Shown one piece after another: positions 1-14,233 of a stretch of 64,000 nucleotides of DNA. The stretch's first letter is position 1, and each line of letters opens with the position of its first letter. Origin of the DNA: Oryza sativa Japonica Group (lineage: Eukaryota; Streptophyta; Magnoliopsida; Poales; Poaceae). Both the position numbers and the translations under genes were made by a program. Under the pieces are notes generated by a model. That model had not been told where the DNA came from. It saw only the letters and a list, made by a program, of their open reading frames with translations, and made no database searches. The DNA lies in the NCBI RefSeq assembly GCF_034140825.1, contig NC_089036.1, forward strand, positions 24,007,001 to 24,071,000, given 5' to 3'.

Positions 1-1754
1 GGGGGCAACGTTCGAGCTCGTGGAGGCAACAATAGTGGAGGTGCAACGGCAAGGGGGAGGTCAGCATGCTGGGGTTATGGCTATTGGAGAGCAAAGATCG
101 CTAGTGGTGAGCGGGCTCGGCGAGAGGTGGCTAGGTTGAGGAGATCGAGTGGTGGATGGCATTGGTGTGGGGAAAAGGGCAGGTGGAGGTCGAGGGTAGG
201 AATGCCTCCTACCCATTGCCATCACCCTTTTTTTGCCTTATTATCACTGTGTCACTCAGCAATGTTCGAGAGGAGTGAGGAAGAAGATGAGTGACGAGGA
301 GAGAAAGAAGAGAGTATAAGAAAAGGAGCATATGCAAAGGCCGACAGGTGCACCCCACGCTTGCCCCCACCTTCTTGGTTTACCCACACAAGAAAGAAAA
401 TAGTCCATGGTAGGTGGGCTCCACTTGCTGACTCAACGTGTCAACTGTGGTCAACCTACCATATTAGCAGAAATCACATCCTAAAATATCGAAGGAGTTG
501 ATTTGTGCTGGTTTTGAAAGATGGGGGAGGCGTTATTGTCGGTTTTGCGGTTGAGGGATGCGGTTCATTCAATAGGAAGAAATGAAGGAGAGAAAATAGA
601 CTTATTCCCTACTTGCAGCATCTCATTGGAGGTCCAGTACGTAAGGCCCACTACCCACCACGTCCACACACTGCAGGCCTTAAGGCCCAGTAAAATATGG
701 ACCACTCACGTGGGAGTTCTGTTTGGGCCCAACAGGTACTTGGGGACGCCGTTCCGACCCAAATTGGCGTGGAGTGCAAAACGGCCCGCTCTTCTGCTGC
801 TTGCCAGAACTTCCGCATGATCTCTCTCCAGCTCTCCAGCCGTCCGAGCTTCTGAAGCGCTCTGCTACTTGTTCCTTGAGAGTTTGAGACGCTTTCCACC
901 ATCCAGCCAGCATCTTGCGCTAATCCGCTGCCGCCGTGAAGCCGATCCACCGATCCACGGACCACGGCCGTCTTTTTGGCTTCATGCCTCCGACCCGCCT
1001 TCTGCTCGGACGCCTCCTCTGCGCGACCATCGGTGCTTGATCTTTTCTTTTTCTTTAGACAATGATAATGATCGGTGCTTGATCTGACCATGTATTATCT
1101 TGTCGGCGTCAGATTAAGCAAACTGCACTTTCATCTTCTCTGCATTTTAAGCAAACGGAGTATTAATTAATTAATTTCGGAAACAAAATGGTACCAATGG
1201 GCACGGCGGTAGCCATCAGCTGCCGGAGATCGAAAAGAGGTGGGAGACCGAAGATACAGCTCCGATACAGGTCACGGGTATCGTCGGGCTTCTCGAGAAA
1301 GCGGACGGCCGCCGCCCGCCGGACGCGTGCCTCGCGAGATGATCGAGCTGGCCGTTGTCATCAGACTGACGAGGAGGTAGTAGTGTGCCACGTATGTATA
1401 GCTTCGCGGCACCCCATTCCAATCAAATGATCCTTGCGACGTGAACCATCCAAAGAGGATCGGTGGAATTTCGACTTGCACAGCCAGCCCATTCCTGCAA
1501 AGGCTTTTATCAACTTCTCTCCGTTCGAAAAAGGGTTTATCACGAGTGCACATTCAACGTGTACACGTATACTACATGGTTCGACACTCGAACAGTTCTT
1601 TTTCTTTTAAAGATGTTCGAACGTCAGTTCGGGCAAACAACGTTATCTGTTTTTTGGAGTGCACATTTTACAATCCCGAGGTTGCGATATGTGGCCCAAT
1701 AATGTGCACTCTGCTGCATTCCCCTTTGGAGAAGGTTGGATCAGATGTAGTATA
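1..1754. other. intergenic, no confident gene
   Basis: No gene is supported here. A GC-rich stretch at about 800-1060 is open in several frames, for example a 146-codon frame on the minus strand, but none resembles a known protein and codon use is not convincing. Short AT-rich blocks and purine tracts fill the rest. The 3' end of an unrecognised gene could reach the left edge. Confidence 0.5.
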
Positions 1755-1900
1755 GGGTGTGTTTATTTCACGCTAAAATTGAAAGTTTGGTTGAAATTGA
1801 AACGATGTGATAGAAAAGTTGAAAGTTTATGTGTGTAGGAAAGTTTTGATATGATGAAAAAATTAAAAGTTTAAAAAAAAATTTGTAACTAAACAAGACC
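1755..1900. mobile_element. miniature inverted-repeat element, GTTTAG-ended rice family
   Basis: The ends read as imperfect inverted repeats: GGGTGTGTTTATTTCACG on the left, and a right end whose complement starts GGTCTTGTTTAGTT. The interior holds the phrase gaaacgatgtgatagaaaag. An inverted relative lies at 16771-16908 in this window. It is a non-autonomous DNA element of a very common rice family. I could not fix the target-site duplication, so the superfamily is left open. Confidence 0.7.
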
Positions 1901-2771
1901 ATAATGTATTAATCACTTGCGTTGACAACAATTGGCACACTCAAACTCCACAAGCCATCTCATACACTCCTATTATATTATTATTAGTAGTATTTTTTGC
2001 TGGGAACATTAGGTACAGTCTACTATTTTAAGGAGGCCAAAACGAAAAGCACATCCTCTTTTCTTTTTCTTTTTAACGCATTGACATGACAGTGTAGCAC
2101 CAACAACTTCAACACCAGCACGATCAAGCATATTCTACCATAGAAACTTCAACAGTTCAACCAACATCAGCATCAACTCCTGTTCCGTTCAAAAGAACGT
2201 CCAAACTCTACCTAATTGACAAATGATTTCACCACGTCCCTTTCCATTTTCCCTTGTTTTTTTTCCTCCTCGAAGAGGTCGCTTTCTGTACCGTCTGGAA
2301 GACGTCATGTGTTCTTACTATAGAATGTCCACAGAAAATCCTGCATTCCACGGCGGCCGAAATCCAATCTTGCCGATGGTTTGGTTTCCTCTTCCTCACT
2401 TTTTCTTTCTTTCTTCCTCTCCAAGAAGACAAGTCACCCTTCCCCACGCCCCTCTCTCTCCTGACGAGTGGGGCCCAAGTCGTGCGGTCATAGACTTTTT
2501 ACTACTACAACCAACGTTCGCGACCCACCGAAAGTTCCAGAAATCCACCGCTCTCCGGGCCCCACCTGTCGCCCTGGGCCCGCATGTCATACGCGTGCCC
2601 GCCACCGCGCTGCGGGCGCCGCCTCTCCCGGTGGGTTTAGAAACTGTGAGGCCGATCCGCATACCGCGGCGGCCGTGGTGGGCCCACCGTCTAGCGAAAA
2701 CCACCCCCGCCGCCGCGCGTGCCACGTTTACTCCCGTGGGCCCCGCAACGAGGCACAAACCCTAGGCCGCT
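1901..2771. other. upstream region of GAPDH
   Basis: This stretch lies between the miniature element and the GAPDH TATA box. It holds pyrimidine-rich tracts (about 2230-2460) and then a GC-rich proximal promoter (about 2540-2760). I see no convincing coding sequence; the open frames across 2223-2911 overlap the promoter and transcription start of GAPDH. Confidence 0.5.
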
Positions 2772-2779
2772 TATATAAA
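2772..2779 (+). promoter_or_regulatory. TATA box of the GAPDH gene
   Basis: TATATAAA lies 109 bases before the GAPDH start codon and follows a GC-rich proximal promoter. Transcription would start near 2800-2810, giving a 5' leader of about 80 bases. Confidence 0.75.
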
Positions 2780-2887
2780 CCCGACCCGCCCCGCTCCGGT
2801 GATCGGATCCCCACAGCTTTGCGTTTGCACTCCTCTCGATCTCCATTCGTTTTTGAGTTCCTCGTTTGCTCCGCCTCTCTTTCACTC

Positions 2888-5766
<2,879 letters not shown>

Positions 5767-5847
5767 ACGAGCCCTCCTCATGGAGGCCTGCAGATACAGG
5801 GGAGTTGTGTTTTGCCCCAGAGAAGAGTAGATGAAGCCTCTTCCGAG

Positions 5848-5853
5848 AATAAA
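5848..5853 (+). other. polyadenylation signal of GAPDH
   Basis: AATAAA lies 82 bases after the GAPDH stop codon, a normal distance for a plant near-upstream element. Confidence 0.55.
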
Positions 5854-6261
5854 TTTTAAATTCTGTATGGTTTTATGTCCGTCGAAACCTAAAACTATAC
5901 TTGGTTGTATCATGGTGGTTGGTTGGGCCTGGTCATGGCTCATATTTTGTGTCTAATTTTCTTGCGCTTAATCTAAATCGAAGTGTTGCTTCGCAGATGC
6001 ATTTGCTCTGTTTTCTGGTTGCTTCTTAAATACGCGCGCCCTAAACCCTATGTGCGCGCGCCAGAGTTTCTTCCTGATTTACAACGTTTGCTGTTTAGTC
6101 ATTGGCCAAACCCCTTAGAGCCCACCTTGATTGATCGAAACCCATCTCCTCCATCGATAAAAATTGGACCTAACTTATCGTTAATGCAAGTGCATTGTCT
6201 CGCTGGGGATGAGAAAACCACCAGCAGGTCAGCAAGCCAGGAGCTACTTCTGTCCGCTTTG

Positions 6262-6441
6262 TCTCTAGAATTTGTAGAATGCTCGTTTTCAACGGAAATG
6301 TGGACTGCCATCAGGCCTCAATTGTGAAGTCTCCATTGCACACGAGGATTTATCTCTAGAATTTGTAGAATGCCCGTTTTCAAAGGAAATGTGGACTGCC
6401 ATTAGGCCTCAATTGGGAAGTCTCCATTGCACACGAGGATT
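6262..6441. repeat. tandem duplication, two 89-base copies
   Basis: Bases 6262-6350 and 6353-6441 are near-identical, starting TCTCTAGAATTTGTAGAATG and ending ACACGAGGATT, with a period of 91 bases and only a few substitutions. It lies between the GAPDH 3' end and the first P450 gene and codes for nothing I recognise. It looks like a simple, fairly recent local duplication. Confidence 0.9.
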
Positions 6442-6906
6442 GAATCAAAAAAAAAAATTTGAAGGACGAAATAAGCAGGTGTTCCAGAATGATTGCAGGA
6501 ACTGATAAACAAGAAAATTGAAGAATTGTGAACTTGGAGGTACAGAGTTTCTGTATCTCTGTTCTGAAAACTGAAGAATTGTAAACTTGAGGTGAGACTA
6601 TTTCTCTGCCCCTGCTCTGTTTTCTTCTATCTTGGCATTTTAGCTCTGTAACTTGCTCTTGTTTTATCGCACAGCCTGACCTGTTAAAACGAAAAACTGC
6701 ACGCACAATAATGGATGATCTCTATCACAAATGAGATCGAAAATCATACGTTCATTTCTGACAAGAAGTCGTACGAAGGAGATATGAACAGCAAATTTAT
6801 TCAGTCACAACGATCACATATAAAGCATGGAAATGCAGAGCAGACAGCCAGAGAAGCAGAGCGCCCAACGGTGTGTAATGCTGCTTTGCCAACGGCGGGT
6901 GGTGGC

Positions 6907-8798
6907 TCACTGCAAGGGCACACGAACAATGGGACACAACCAAAGTGGATTCTTCCTTCCCACGTTGATGCCTATCTCCTCCGTCATGTCTAGTTCGTTC
7001 GGCGCAACTCCTTCAAGAAGCTCCCATTTAAAGTGGTATAAGAGCGTAGCAAGCATGAGCTCCACGGTGGCATGCCCGAATGTCACCCCGGGGCAACTCC
7101 TCCTACCAGCACCAAACGGAATATACTCAAAGTTTGCACCTTTGAAGTCGATCTTGCCATCATCGAACCGCTCTGGCTTGAACACCTCAGGGTCATCCCA
7201 ATGCTTGGGGTCTCTGTTAATTGCCCATATGTTCACAAACACGGTGGTGCCTTTAGGCACGTCGTAGCCCATGACCTTGCACGCATGGAGACACTCTCTT
7301 GGAAGAAGCAATGGTACCACAGGATGCAACCTTAGAGTCTCCTTGATGATAAGCTTTAGATACTTGATGTTAACTAAGTCATCTTCCTTCACTGGATGTT
7401 TTCCTTGAAGGGTGTTTCTTGATGGCCCATTGAATTATATTTGAAGATGTATCACTTCCCGCACCAAATATGTCCTGTATACCGATGTAGAATTTAGTAA
7501 ATTGATTTAACAATGTCAAGCAAAAAACCAATGTGCCACTGATGTACATTCATCACAGTACTACTTCCGGTAGAAAATATATGACGTTTTGAAGAAGGTC
7601 CAGCCAAAATTTTGAAACTTCTCTCATTAATTTTCATAATACAGTTTGAAAACATAAAAATGATATTTGTAGATTTGTCCTGAAAATCAATACTTTCATA
7701 GTCCTACAGAACTTACTATTAGATTTTTTTAACTTATTTGTAATACAAATCTGTGGTCTAAGTTGTTCTTCAAAGATCTTAAAAAAGTTAAACATTGTAT
7801 ATTTCTTTACTGGAGCATTAGCAAATGTGCTTAATTACCTGGATAACTGCTTTGATATTGTCCATGGTGAGAGGCATGTCGAGGGCACCTTCCTTCTGGA
7901 TCCTGAGGAGAGTGTCCAGCAGGTCCTCCTCCATGGCGCCGCCGCCACCCTGCGCAGCCATGGCGTCCCTTACCTGCTCGTGCTGCCGGATGGCGCTCTC
8001 GATCAGCTCGTTCCCCTTCCGGTGGCTCGCCTCCGCGCGGCGCGTCATGCCGCCGACGGCGGCGGCGATCCTCGACGACGGGAACAGGTCGTCCAGGCTG
8101 AACCCCGTGAAGCTCCTCACCGCCTCCGTCATCGACTCCAGGAACTCCTCCCGCCTCTCCAACCTGTCCCCGATCACCACGCGCATCGTCGCGTCCGCCA
8201 CGGCCGCGGCGACCAGCGCGCTGACGTTCACGGCGTCGCGGCGGGCCGGTGGCGACGACAACGAGGCGGCGACGGCCGCGGCGAGGTTGGCGGCCTCCTC
8301 CTCACGCACGCGGCGGAACGAGCGCACGCGCCGGGCGCTGAGCATCTCCACGATGCACACCTTGCGGAGCTGCCGCCACATGGCGCCGTAGGGGGCGAAC
8401 ACCACGCCCTCGCGGTGGGGGCGCAGCCGGCGCACGGTGGGCGGCCACGGACGCGACGCGAAGGCGGCGTCGTGCGTGCACGTCACCTCGCGGGCGGCGT
8501 CGGGGGAGGACGCGACGACGACGGGGACGCCGCCGAGCTGGAGGCGCATGAGCGGCGCGTCGTCGAGGCCGCGCGCCAGGTCCGCCATGGTGCGGTGGAC
8601 GAGCGGGCCGCGGAGCATCAGCTGGTGGAGGTTGCCGATGACCGGCAGCCGCCACGGGCCGGGCGGTGGCTGGCGCAGGCGCGCGCCGTCGCCGCCGCGC
8701 CCGCGCTTGCCCCCGATCCTGACGAGGAGCAGGAGAGCCAAGAAGGCGCAGATCGACCAGCACGCGACCTGATCCATGGCGGTGGAGGCCATGGCCAT
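6907..8798 (-). pseudogene. CYP71-clan cytochrome P450, frameshifted tandem copy
   Basis: Exon 1 (7839-8798) starts at an ATG for [14 protein letters not shown], has a membrane anchor and proline hinge PPPGPW, and runs to the I-helix junction. Exon 2 (6907-7474) begins [11 protein letters not shown]. It carries the ExxR motif [12 protein letters not shown], and the heme loop [10 protein letters not shown] with its axial cysteine. Compared with its neighbour at 10731-12440, exon 2 lacks a net 50 bases near 7419-7424, between the I and K helices. This removes about 17 residues and shifts frame: the two exons total 1528 bases, not a multiple of three, and the direct reading stops shortly after. 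All downstream motifs stay intact in the other frame, so the damage looks recent. It is a probable pseudogene unless splicing bypasses the lesion. A TATA box (TATATAG, near 8881) remains. Confidence 0.85.
7475..7838 (-). other. intron of the frameshifted P450
   Basis: The minus-strand donor GTAATT follows the codon for the last exon-1 glutamine, and the acceptor ends TATACAG before GACATATTTGG. The intron is AT-rich and sits at the same place and phase (0) as in the intact neighbour. Confidence 0.85.
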
Positions 8799-9007
8799 GC
8801 AATGCAAGCGACCGCGTTCTGGTATGGAGCGGTGAGTGCAACTGTGCAAGATCGCCGTGCAAAGCTCAAGCACTGCAAGCCTATATAGAGAGGACGGAAG
8901 TGGATCTTTTGACTTTGTGCGGTTTACAGCTCAGTAATTAACATGTAAACCATATTTTACTGTATTTCACGTGTCAGTGACATAACTATAAACTATACAA
9001 AGTCTAA

Positions 9008-9270
9008 GGGCACCCACAATGGTTATCTATAGGCTCTCTATAAGAGATCCATGTCAGCATATTTTCCTACTTGGAAGAGATTAAATGAAGAGAGAGAGCA
9101 AAGCTATCTACTAACCTGGAGATAGTCTATAGAGAAAAACGAGACAATATATTAGAGAGCTATAGATACCCATGTAGACATACTATTGAGATGGTTTACT
9201 ATTAATTTAGTCTATTGCTGAGATGTACATGTTTTATAGATAGCACCTTACTTTACCATTGCGGGTGCTC
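9008..9270. mobile_element. Tourist-like miniature element with TAA target duplication
   Basis: The terminal inverted repeats are GGGCACCCACAATGG and its partner CCATTGCGGGTGCTC. They are flanked by TAA at 9005-9007 and 9271-9273, as made by PIF/Harbinger-type transposases. The element is 263 bases, non-coding, and about 210 bases upstream of the frameshifted P450 start codon. Confidence 0.88.
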
Positions 9271-9335
9271 TAAGAAGAGAGTTACATTTACATTCCACGA
9301 TGCGCTACGTGATGAATGCTGGTGATAGATAGATA

Positions 9336-9567
9336 CTCCCTCCGTCCCAAAAAAAGACAAACCGTGGGTTTCCGTGTCAATGTTTGACTGTCCGTATTAT
9401 ATGAAAATTTTTTATAATTAGTATTTTTATTGTTGTTAGATGATAAAACATGATTAATACTTTATACGTGACTTATCTTTTTAATTTTTTTATAATTTTT
9501 TTAAATAAAATAGATAGTCAAACGTTGAACATGAAAACTAAGTTTCGTTTTTTTTCAACGGAGGGAG
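9336..9567. mobile_element. Stowaway-like miniature element
   Basis: The left end is CTCCCTCCGTCCCAAAAAAA next to TA (9334-9335), and the right end is ACGGAGGGAG. This is the Stowaway (Tc1/mariner) signature. It is AT-rich, 232 bases, and lies just beyond the Tourist-like element in the upstream region of the frameshifted P450. Confidence 0.85.
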
Positions 9568-10730
9568 CAGACGGACTGCATAGCCATCGCGGTGTCGCCC
9601 ACAAAAAGCCAAGCAGGACTCGAGGTCAAAGGAAGCCATATCTTTTGAGATATAGATATCATAATGACTACTGATGCACTGCTATATTGGAGATAGTATT
9701 CGGTGACAGCGTACACCATATCAGTTTCGTTTAGGTTTCGTTCGATTAATTCCTCTTCAAAGAAATTGAGAGAATCGATGCATTTTTTTAGGATTAATCG
9801 AATAAGCTCTTATATGAAACTGTTTCTCATGGGAAAAAAATACTCTATACTTGTTAACAGAAAAATGAATCTATTATGCTGAAATTTTTATAGAGTAATG
9901 AAAAACCATTTCAATTGGCAGTAGAGTTTCATAAATAATTACTAGTTCTAAATTCAAATCATCATTACAGTTTGTAAAGAGTACCGTGGTAATATAGAAA
10001 TATTTCATATTTAGAGCTATTCATTTGAGTAGTGTTGAAGGTTCACACACTCACAAACTCACAATACCTTCACTTGGATGTGATCACAAATGTAACATGT
10101 GGCCTTGTAGGAATGCGGGTGGTGATAATTTAGGACTTTTTTTGAAATTTGGAATTGAGAAAACAAAGAATAGGAAAAGCATAGGCCGATGATTTGATCC
10201 CATCTTTTGACATATAGTTCGAGCCTATTTGACTGGAATGGTTTAGGCTGAAATCTCCCTGGTTTGGTTCGTCCGGTTTGGTATTTGGAGGTGGGGAAGT
10301 AGGGTGGGTTGGTTTGGTGAGACTTCATGAGAAAGTAAACTAGGGCGATTTTCAGTTGGATTTCATCAGCTTATTAATGGACTAATTAGCATTAATCTTA
10401 AAATTCGTTCTGATGATGTGTTACACCACCCAAACATCAAGTCCGTGTCTGTTGCACTTATACTGGGAAACAATTATAAACTCCTGAGGGGACGTTCCAT
10501 CGTTGTTTGCTACCTGCCTTCACTCGTCAAGTAGGCCCGCTAAAGAAATATTTGTATGTGCAATAATGCATAATCCATATCACGGTTCACAACTGAGATT
10601 AAAAATTCGTCTACAATTGGAAACAAAGTCATAGAATGAAAATGAGAACCACTTTATTAAGTCGCCACAACCATTTATATATAAAAGCATGATAATGCAA
10701 GGTAGAGAACCCCCATGGTATGTAGCACAA
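9568..10730. other. spacer between the two P450 genes
   Basis: No gene is visible. A phrase at about 9680-9708 (tattggagatagtattcggt) closely matches sequence about 195 bases upstream of the intact P450 (near 12637). Bases 10560-10730 resemble the 3' flank of the frameshifted copy at 6710-6840. These similarities suggest the tandem duplication unit reached beyond the coding region. Confidence 0.5.
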
Positions 10731-12440
10731 CTACGACATAGTAGCTTGTTCCAAGGGCACACGGACTATAGGATGCAGATAAAGAGCATTCTTCCTACCC
10801 ACAGTGATGCCCATCTCCTCTGTCATGTCTAGTTCGTTCGGTGCAACTCCTTTAGGGAGCTCCCAGTCGAAGTGGTACAGAAGCATTGCAAGCATGAGCT
10901 CCACGGTAGCATGTCCGAATGTCATGCCAGGGCAAATCCTCCTACCCGCACCAAACGGTATATACTCGAAATTTGCACCTTTAAAGTCGATCTTTCCACT
11001 GTGAAACCGTTCCGGCTTGAACACCTCAGGCTCATCCCAGTGCCTAGGGTCTCTGTTAATCGCCCATACGTTAACGAACACGGTGGTGCCTTGAGGCACA
11101 TCGTACCCCATGACCTTGCATGTTTGACGACACTCCCTCGGGAGAAGCAATGGCACCACGGGATGAAGCCTCAGGGTCTCCTTGATGACAAGCTTTAGGT
11201 ACGTCAGGCTTGCCAAGTCGTCTTCACTTACCATCTGCTTCCCTTGAAGGGTACTCCGAAGCTCGATTTGTGCTTTGTGCATCGCTTCTGGGTTCCTCAT
11301 TAGCTCTGACAAGACCCACTGGACCATGTGTGAAGATGTGTCACTCCCCGCACCAAAGATGTCCTGTGTATATATTACGGCATTATACAAAGCGAAAATG
11401 ACACTATTATCACCCACTACTATAGAACCTGGCATCTGTGATGAGTCATCTGTGACGGGTTTGACGTTAAAGCAAATTTAATGTATACATACCAGGAGAA
11501 CGGCTTTGATGTTGCCGGTGGTGAGAGGCACGTCGAGGTTGTCTTCCTTCTGGATCCTGAGGAGCGTGTCCAACAGGTCCTCCTCCATGGCGCAATCATC
11601 AAGATGCGGCTGCGCAGCCATGGCGTCCCTCAGCTGCTGGTGCTGTCGGAAGGCGCTGTCCATTAGCTGGTGGCCCTTCCGGATGCTGGCCTCCGCGCGG
11701 CGCGTCATGCCGCCGACGGCGGCGGCGAGCCTCGACGACGGGAACAGGTCGTCCAGGCTGAACCCCGTGAAGCTCCTCACCGCCTCCGTGATCGACTCCA
11801 GGAACTCCTCCCGCCTCTCGAACCTGTCCCCGATCACGGCGCGCATCGTCGCGTCCGCCACGGCCGCGGCGATCGGCGCGCTGACGTTCACGGCGGGGGC
11901 GGCGCCGCCGTCGTGGCCGGTCGGCGAGGAGGACGACGACGAGGCGATGGACGCGACGAGGCGGGCGGCCTCCTCCTCGCGCACGCGGCGGAACGACCGC
12001 ACGCGCCGCGCGCTGAGCATCTCCACGACGCACACCTTGCGGAGCTGCCGCCACATGGCGCCGTAGGGGGCGAACACCACGCCCTCGCGGTGGGGGCGCA
12101 GCCGGCGCACGGTGGGCGGCCACGGCCGCGACGCGAAGTCGAGGTCGTGCGTGCGCGTCACCTCGCGCGCGGCGTCCGCGGACGACGCGACGACGACGGG
12201 GACGCCGCCGAGCTGGAGGCGCATGAGCGGCGCGTCGTCGAGGCCGCGCGCTAGGTCCGCCATGGTGCGGTGGACGAGCGGTCCCCGGAGCATCAGCTGG
12301 TGGAGGTTGCCGACGACCGGCAGCCGCCACGGGCCCGGCGGGAGGCGCACGACGTCGCGGCGCGCGGCGCCCAGCCTGACGAGGAGCACGAGAGCCAAGA
12401 AGGCGCATGCGCAGATGAACCAGTACGCGACTTGCTCCAT
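10731..12440 (-). CDS. CYP71-clan cytochrome P450 monooxygenase
   Basis: This is an endoplasmic-reticulum heme-thiolate monooxygenase; the substrate cannot be read from the sequence. Exon 1 is 11493-12440 and exon 2 is 10731-11363, joined in phase 0, giving 526 residues, a normal A-type P450 length. The start is the ATG at 12440 (MEQVAYW); the frame extends three codons further upstream but begins there with TTG. Visible parts are an N-terminal membrane anchor, the hinge LPPGPWRLP, and the C-helix WRQLRK. They continue with the I-helix oxygen-binding [15 protein letters not shown] (ExxR), FKPERF, and the heme loop [10 protein letters not shown]. It is the intact partner of the frameshifted copy to its left and shares intron position and about four fifths or more of its residues. 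The subfamily within CYP71 is uncertain. Confidence 0.95.
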
Positions 12441-12891
12441 GGCGACCAAGCTGCGCGTTTAGATGGATCTGTGAGTGCAAGATAGAATTGCAAAAGCCTA
12501 GGCCTTGCAAGCGTATATGTAGAGGTGAGAGTGTGAGATGAGTTGCATTTCTACGTGCCGACGTAGTGGCTGACCTTGCTGAGAGATAATAGATTTAAAT
12601 AAAACCCGGCCTCTGTATCCCTTGGATATAATGCTCTATCTTGGAGATACTATTCGGTGAACATTGGTCATCTTGGAGATATCTTGATAATAAATGTTAA
12701 GAAATTTCTGTTTTAGTTACAATTAATGTTTTAAAGTTTATGGAGTATATCTGAGTCTTACTTAAAAATTAATGGGCCACATCACACCTGTTGTCCACAG
12801 GGAATAATAAGACAATACTACTAAGACAATAAGTTCACTTGCCATCTCTTATCTTTCCGTCGAGTTTAAATCATATCTCTAAATCATAATA

Positions 12892-13123
12892 CTCCATCCG
12901 TTTCTAAATATTTGACGCCGTTGACTTTTTAAACATGTTTGACCATTCGTCTTATTAAAAAAGTTAAGTAATTATTATTTTTTTCCTATCATTTGATTTA
13001 TTGTTAAATATATTTTTATGTATACATATAGTTTTACATATTTCATAAAATTTTTTGAATAAGACGAACGGTCAAACATGTGTAAAAAGGTTAACGTCGT
13101 CAAATATTTAGGAACGAAGGGAG
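12892..13123. mobile_element. Stowaway-like miniature element
   Basis: The left end CTCCATCCGTTTCTAAATAT follows TA at 12890-12891; the right end is ATATTTAGGAACGAAGGGAG. The subterminal phrase gtttgaccattcgtcttatt is repeated inverted near the right end (aataagacgaacggtcaaac), so the element can fold into a long hairpin. It lies about 450 bases upstream of the intact P450. Confidence 0.88.
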
Positions 13124-13444
13124 CACTAATTAAATTCGACGTAAAAATTATGGGACAGTTTGTGGACTTATTCCAGTCAACAGGCCACATTCTCCCACAT
13201 GCCTTGATTAGATGGGCCTAAACCCAGCTAATATACGTGGAGGCCCATCCATACTAGGCCATAAGTCCTGGGAGTACCTATACATCTTTCGAAAGATTTT
13301 TATAATCGTATCACACAGATTTTTAATCTTTATATTAAAATCCGATAGATATAATAAAAAGCAAAAAGCAATTAAGAAACACCATAATGAACATTAAATT
13401 ACCATATCCTCAAGAAAAAGACCAAATCCAATACAAAATTTAAA

Positions 13445-13550
13445 ATTTACATGTGAAGATTCAAAAATTACAGTGTAACTTACAAAAGTTACAGTGTAAG
13501 TTTCATAAATTACACTGTAACTTACAAGGAAATGCACTGTAAATTTGAGT
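13445..13550. repeat. short degenerate repeats around ACAGTGTAAG
   Basis: Several copies of a motif like ttACAGTGTAAgTT occur about 20-30 bases apart, some inverted (acactgtaactt). The copies are imperfect. They may belong to an unrecognised old transposon; no ends were found. Confidence 0.45.
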
Positions 13551-13832
13551 GAGAAAATCGAGTGAGAGATAAGAAAAAATCTTTCGAGTGAGATATAGCA
13601 AAATCGTAAGTCCTTGTCTATTCCGGGCTAGGGTTTTCGGTTCAAAACAACGGGCCGTATATTATATGGGCCATTATTTAGTCGGACTACCAGCCCATCT
13701 CCCCCTCCAAGCCCAGCACGGCGCAACGCCTCCACTTGGCCCGCCATCTCGCCGTCCCTTCTCACGAGTCACGACGAGCGCCGCCCCCGCCGCCGCCGCC
13801 GCTCCACTCGTTGCCTCCTCCATCCTCTTCTT

Positions 13833-13855
13833 CCCCCCCCCCCCCCCCCCCCCCC
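13833..13855. repeat. run of 23 cytosines
   Basis: An uninterrupted C23 tract lies in the likely 5' leader of the PPR gene. Such runs are length-unstable and hard to sequence, so the exact count may be approximate. Confidence 0.9.
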
Positions 13856-14233
13856 GCGACGAGCGTCGGCGACGGCGGCGGCTGGCTGGCTGGCTGCCTC
13901 ACTCCTCTCATCGAAGATCGATTTCTCTCCTCCTCAACCCGCTACCTCGCCTCGCTTGGATCGAAGAAGGTACCCTTCTCTCATTCTCCTCTCGGCGGCT
14001 ACCGAACCGGGCAGCCCGCCCTGGGTGGGATTGGTTCCTTTATTTGGCGATGAACTACTACTACCCTTGCTGATCCAGATTTTTTTTTCTGTCTCCAGTC
14101 CATCCAGTTTGCTCCGGATTTGATTGCTGCGTGCGTGGAGTACTGTACTGACAGCGGTTTCTTCCCAAGAATTTTTGGGGATTTTTGGGGATTCAGCTTG
14201 AGCCTTCATGCTCCAACTTAGGTGCTGCTCCTG

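Noticed and set aside
521-1091. Open frames near the left edge
   Set aside because: They are short, mutually overlapping and unlike any family I know; upstream context is missing.
7827-8888. 353-codon open frame on the plus strand opposite P450 exon 1
   Set aside because: It is an antisense shadow of GC-rich P450 coding sequence; the minus strand has clear P450 motifs and splice sites.
11599-12510. 303-codon minus-strand frame rich in Arg and Pro
   Set aside because: It is another frame of the same exon of the intact P450 gene; composition is typical of a GC-rich shadow.
13445-13550. Spaced repeats as a CRISPR-like array
   Set aside because: Units are degenerate, partly inverted and unevenly spaced, and the genome is a plant's.
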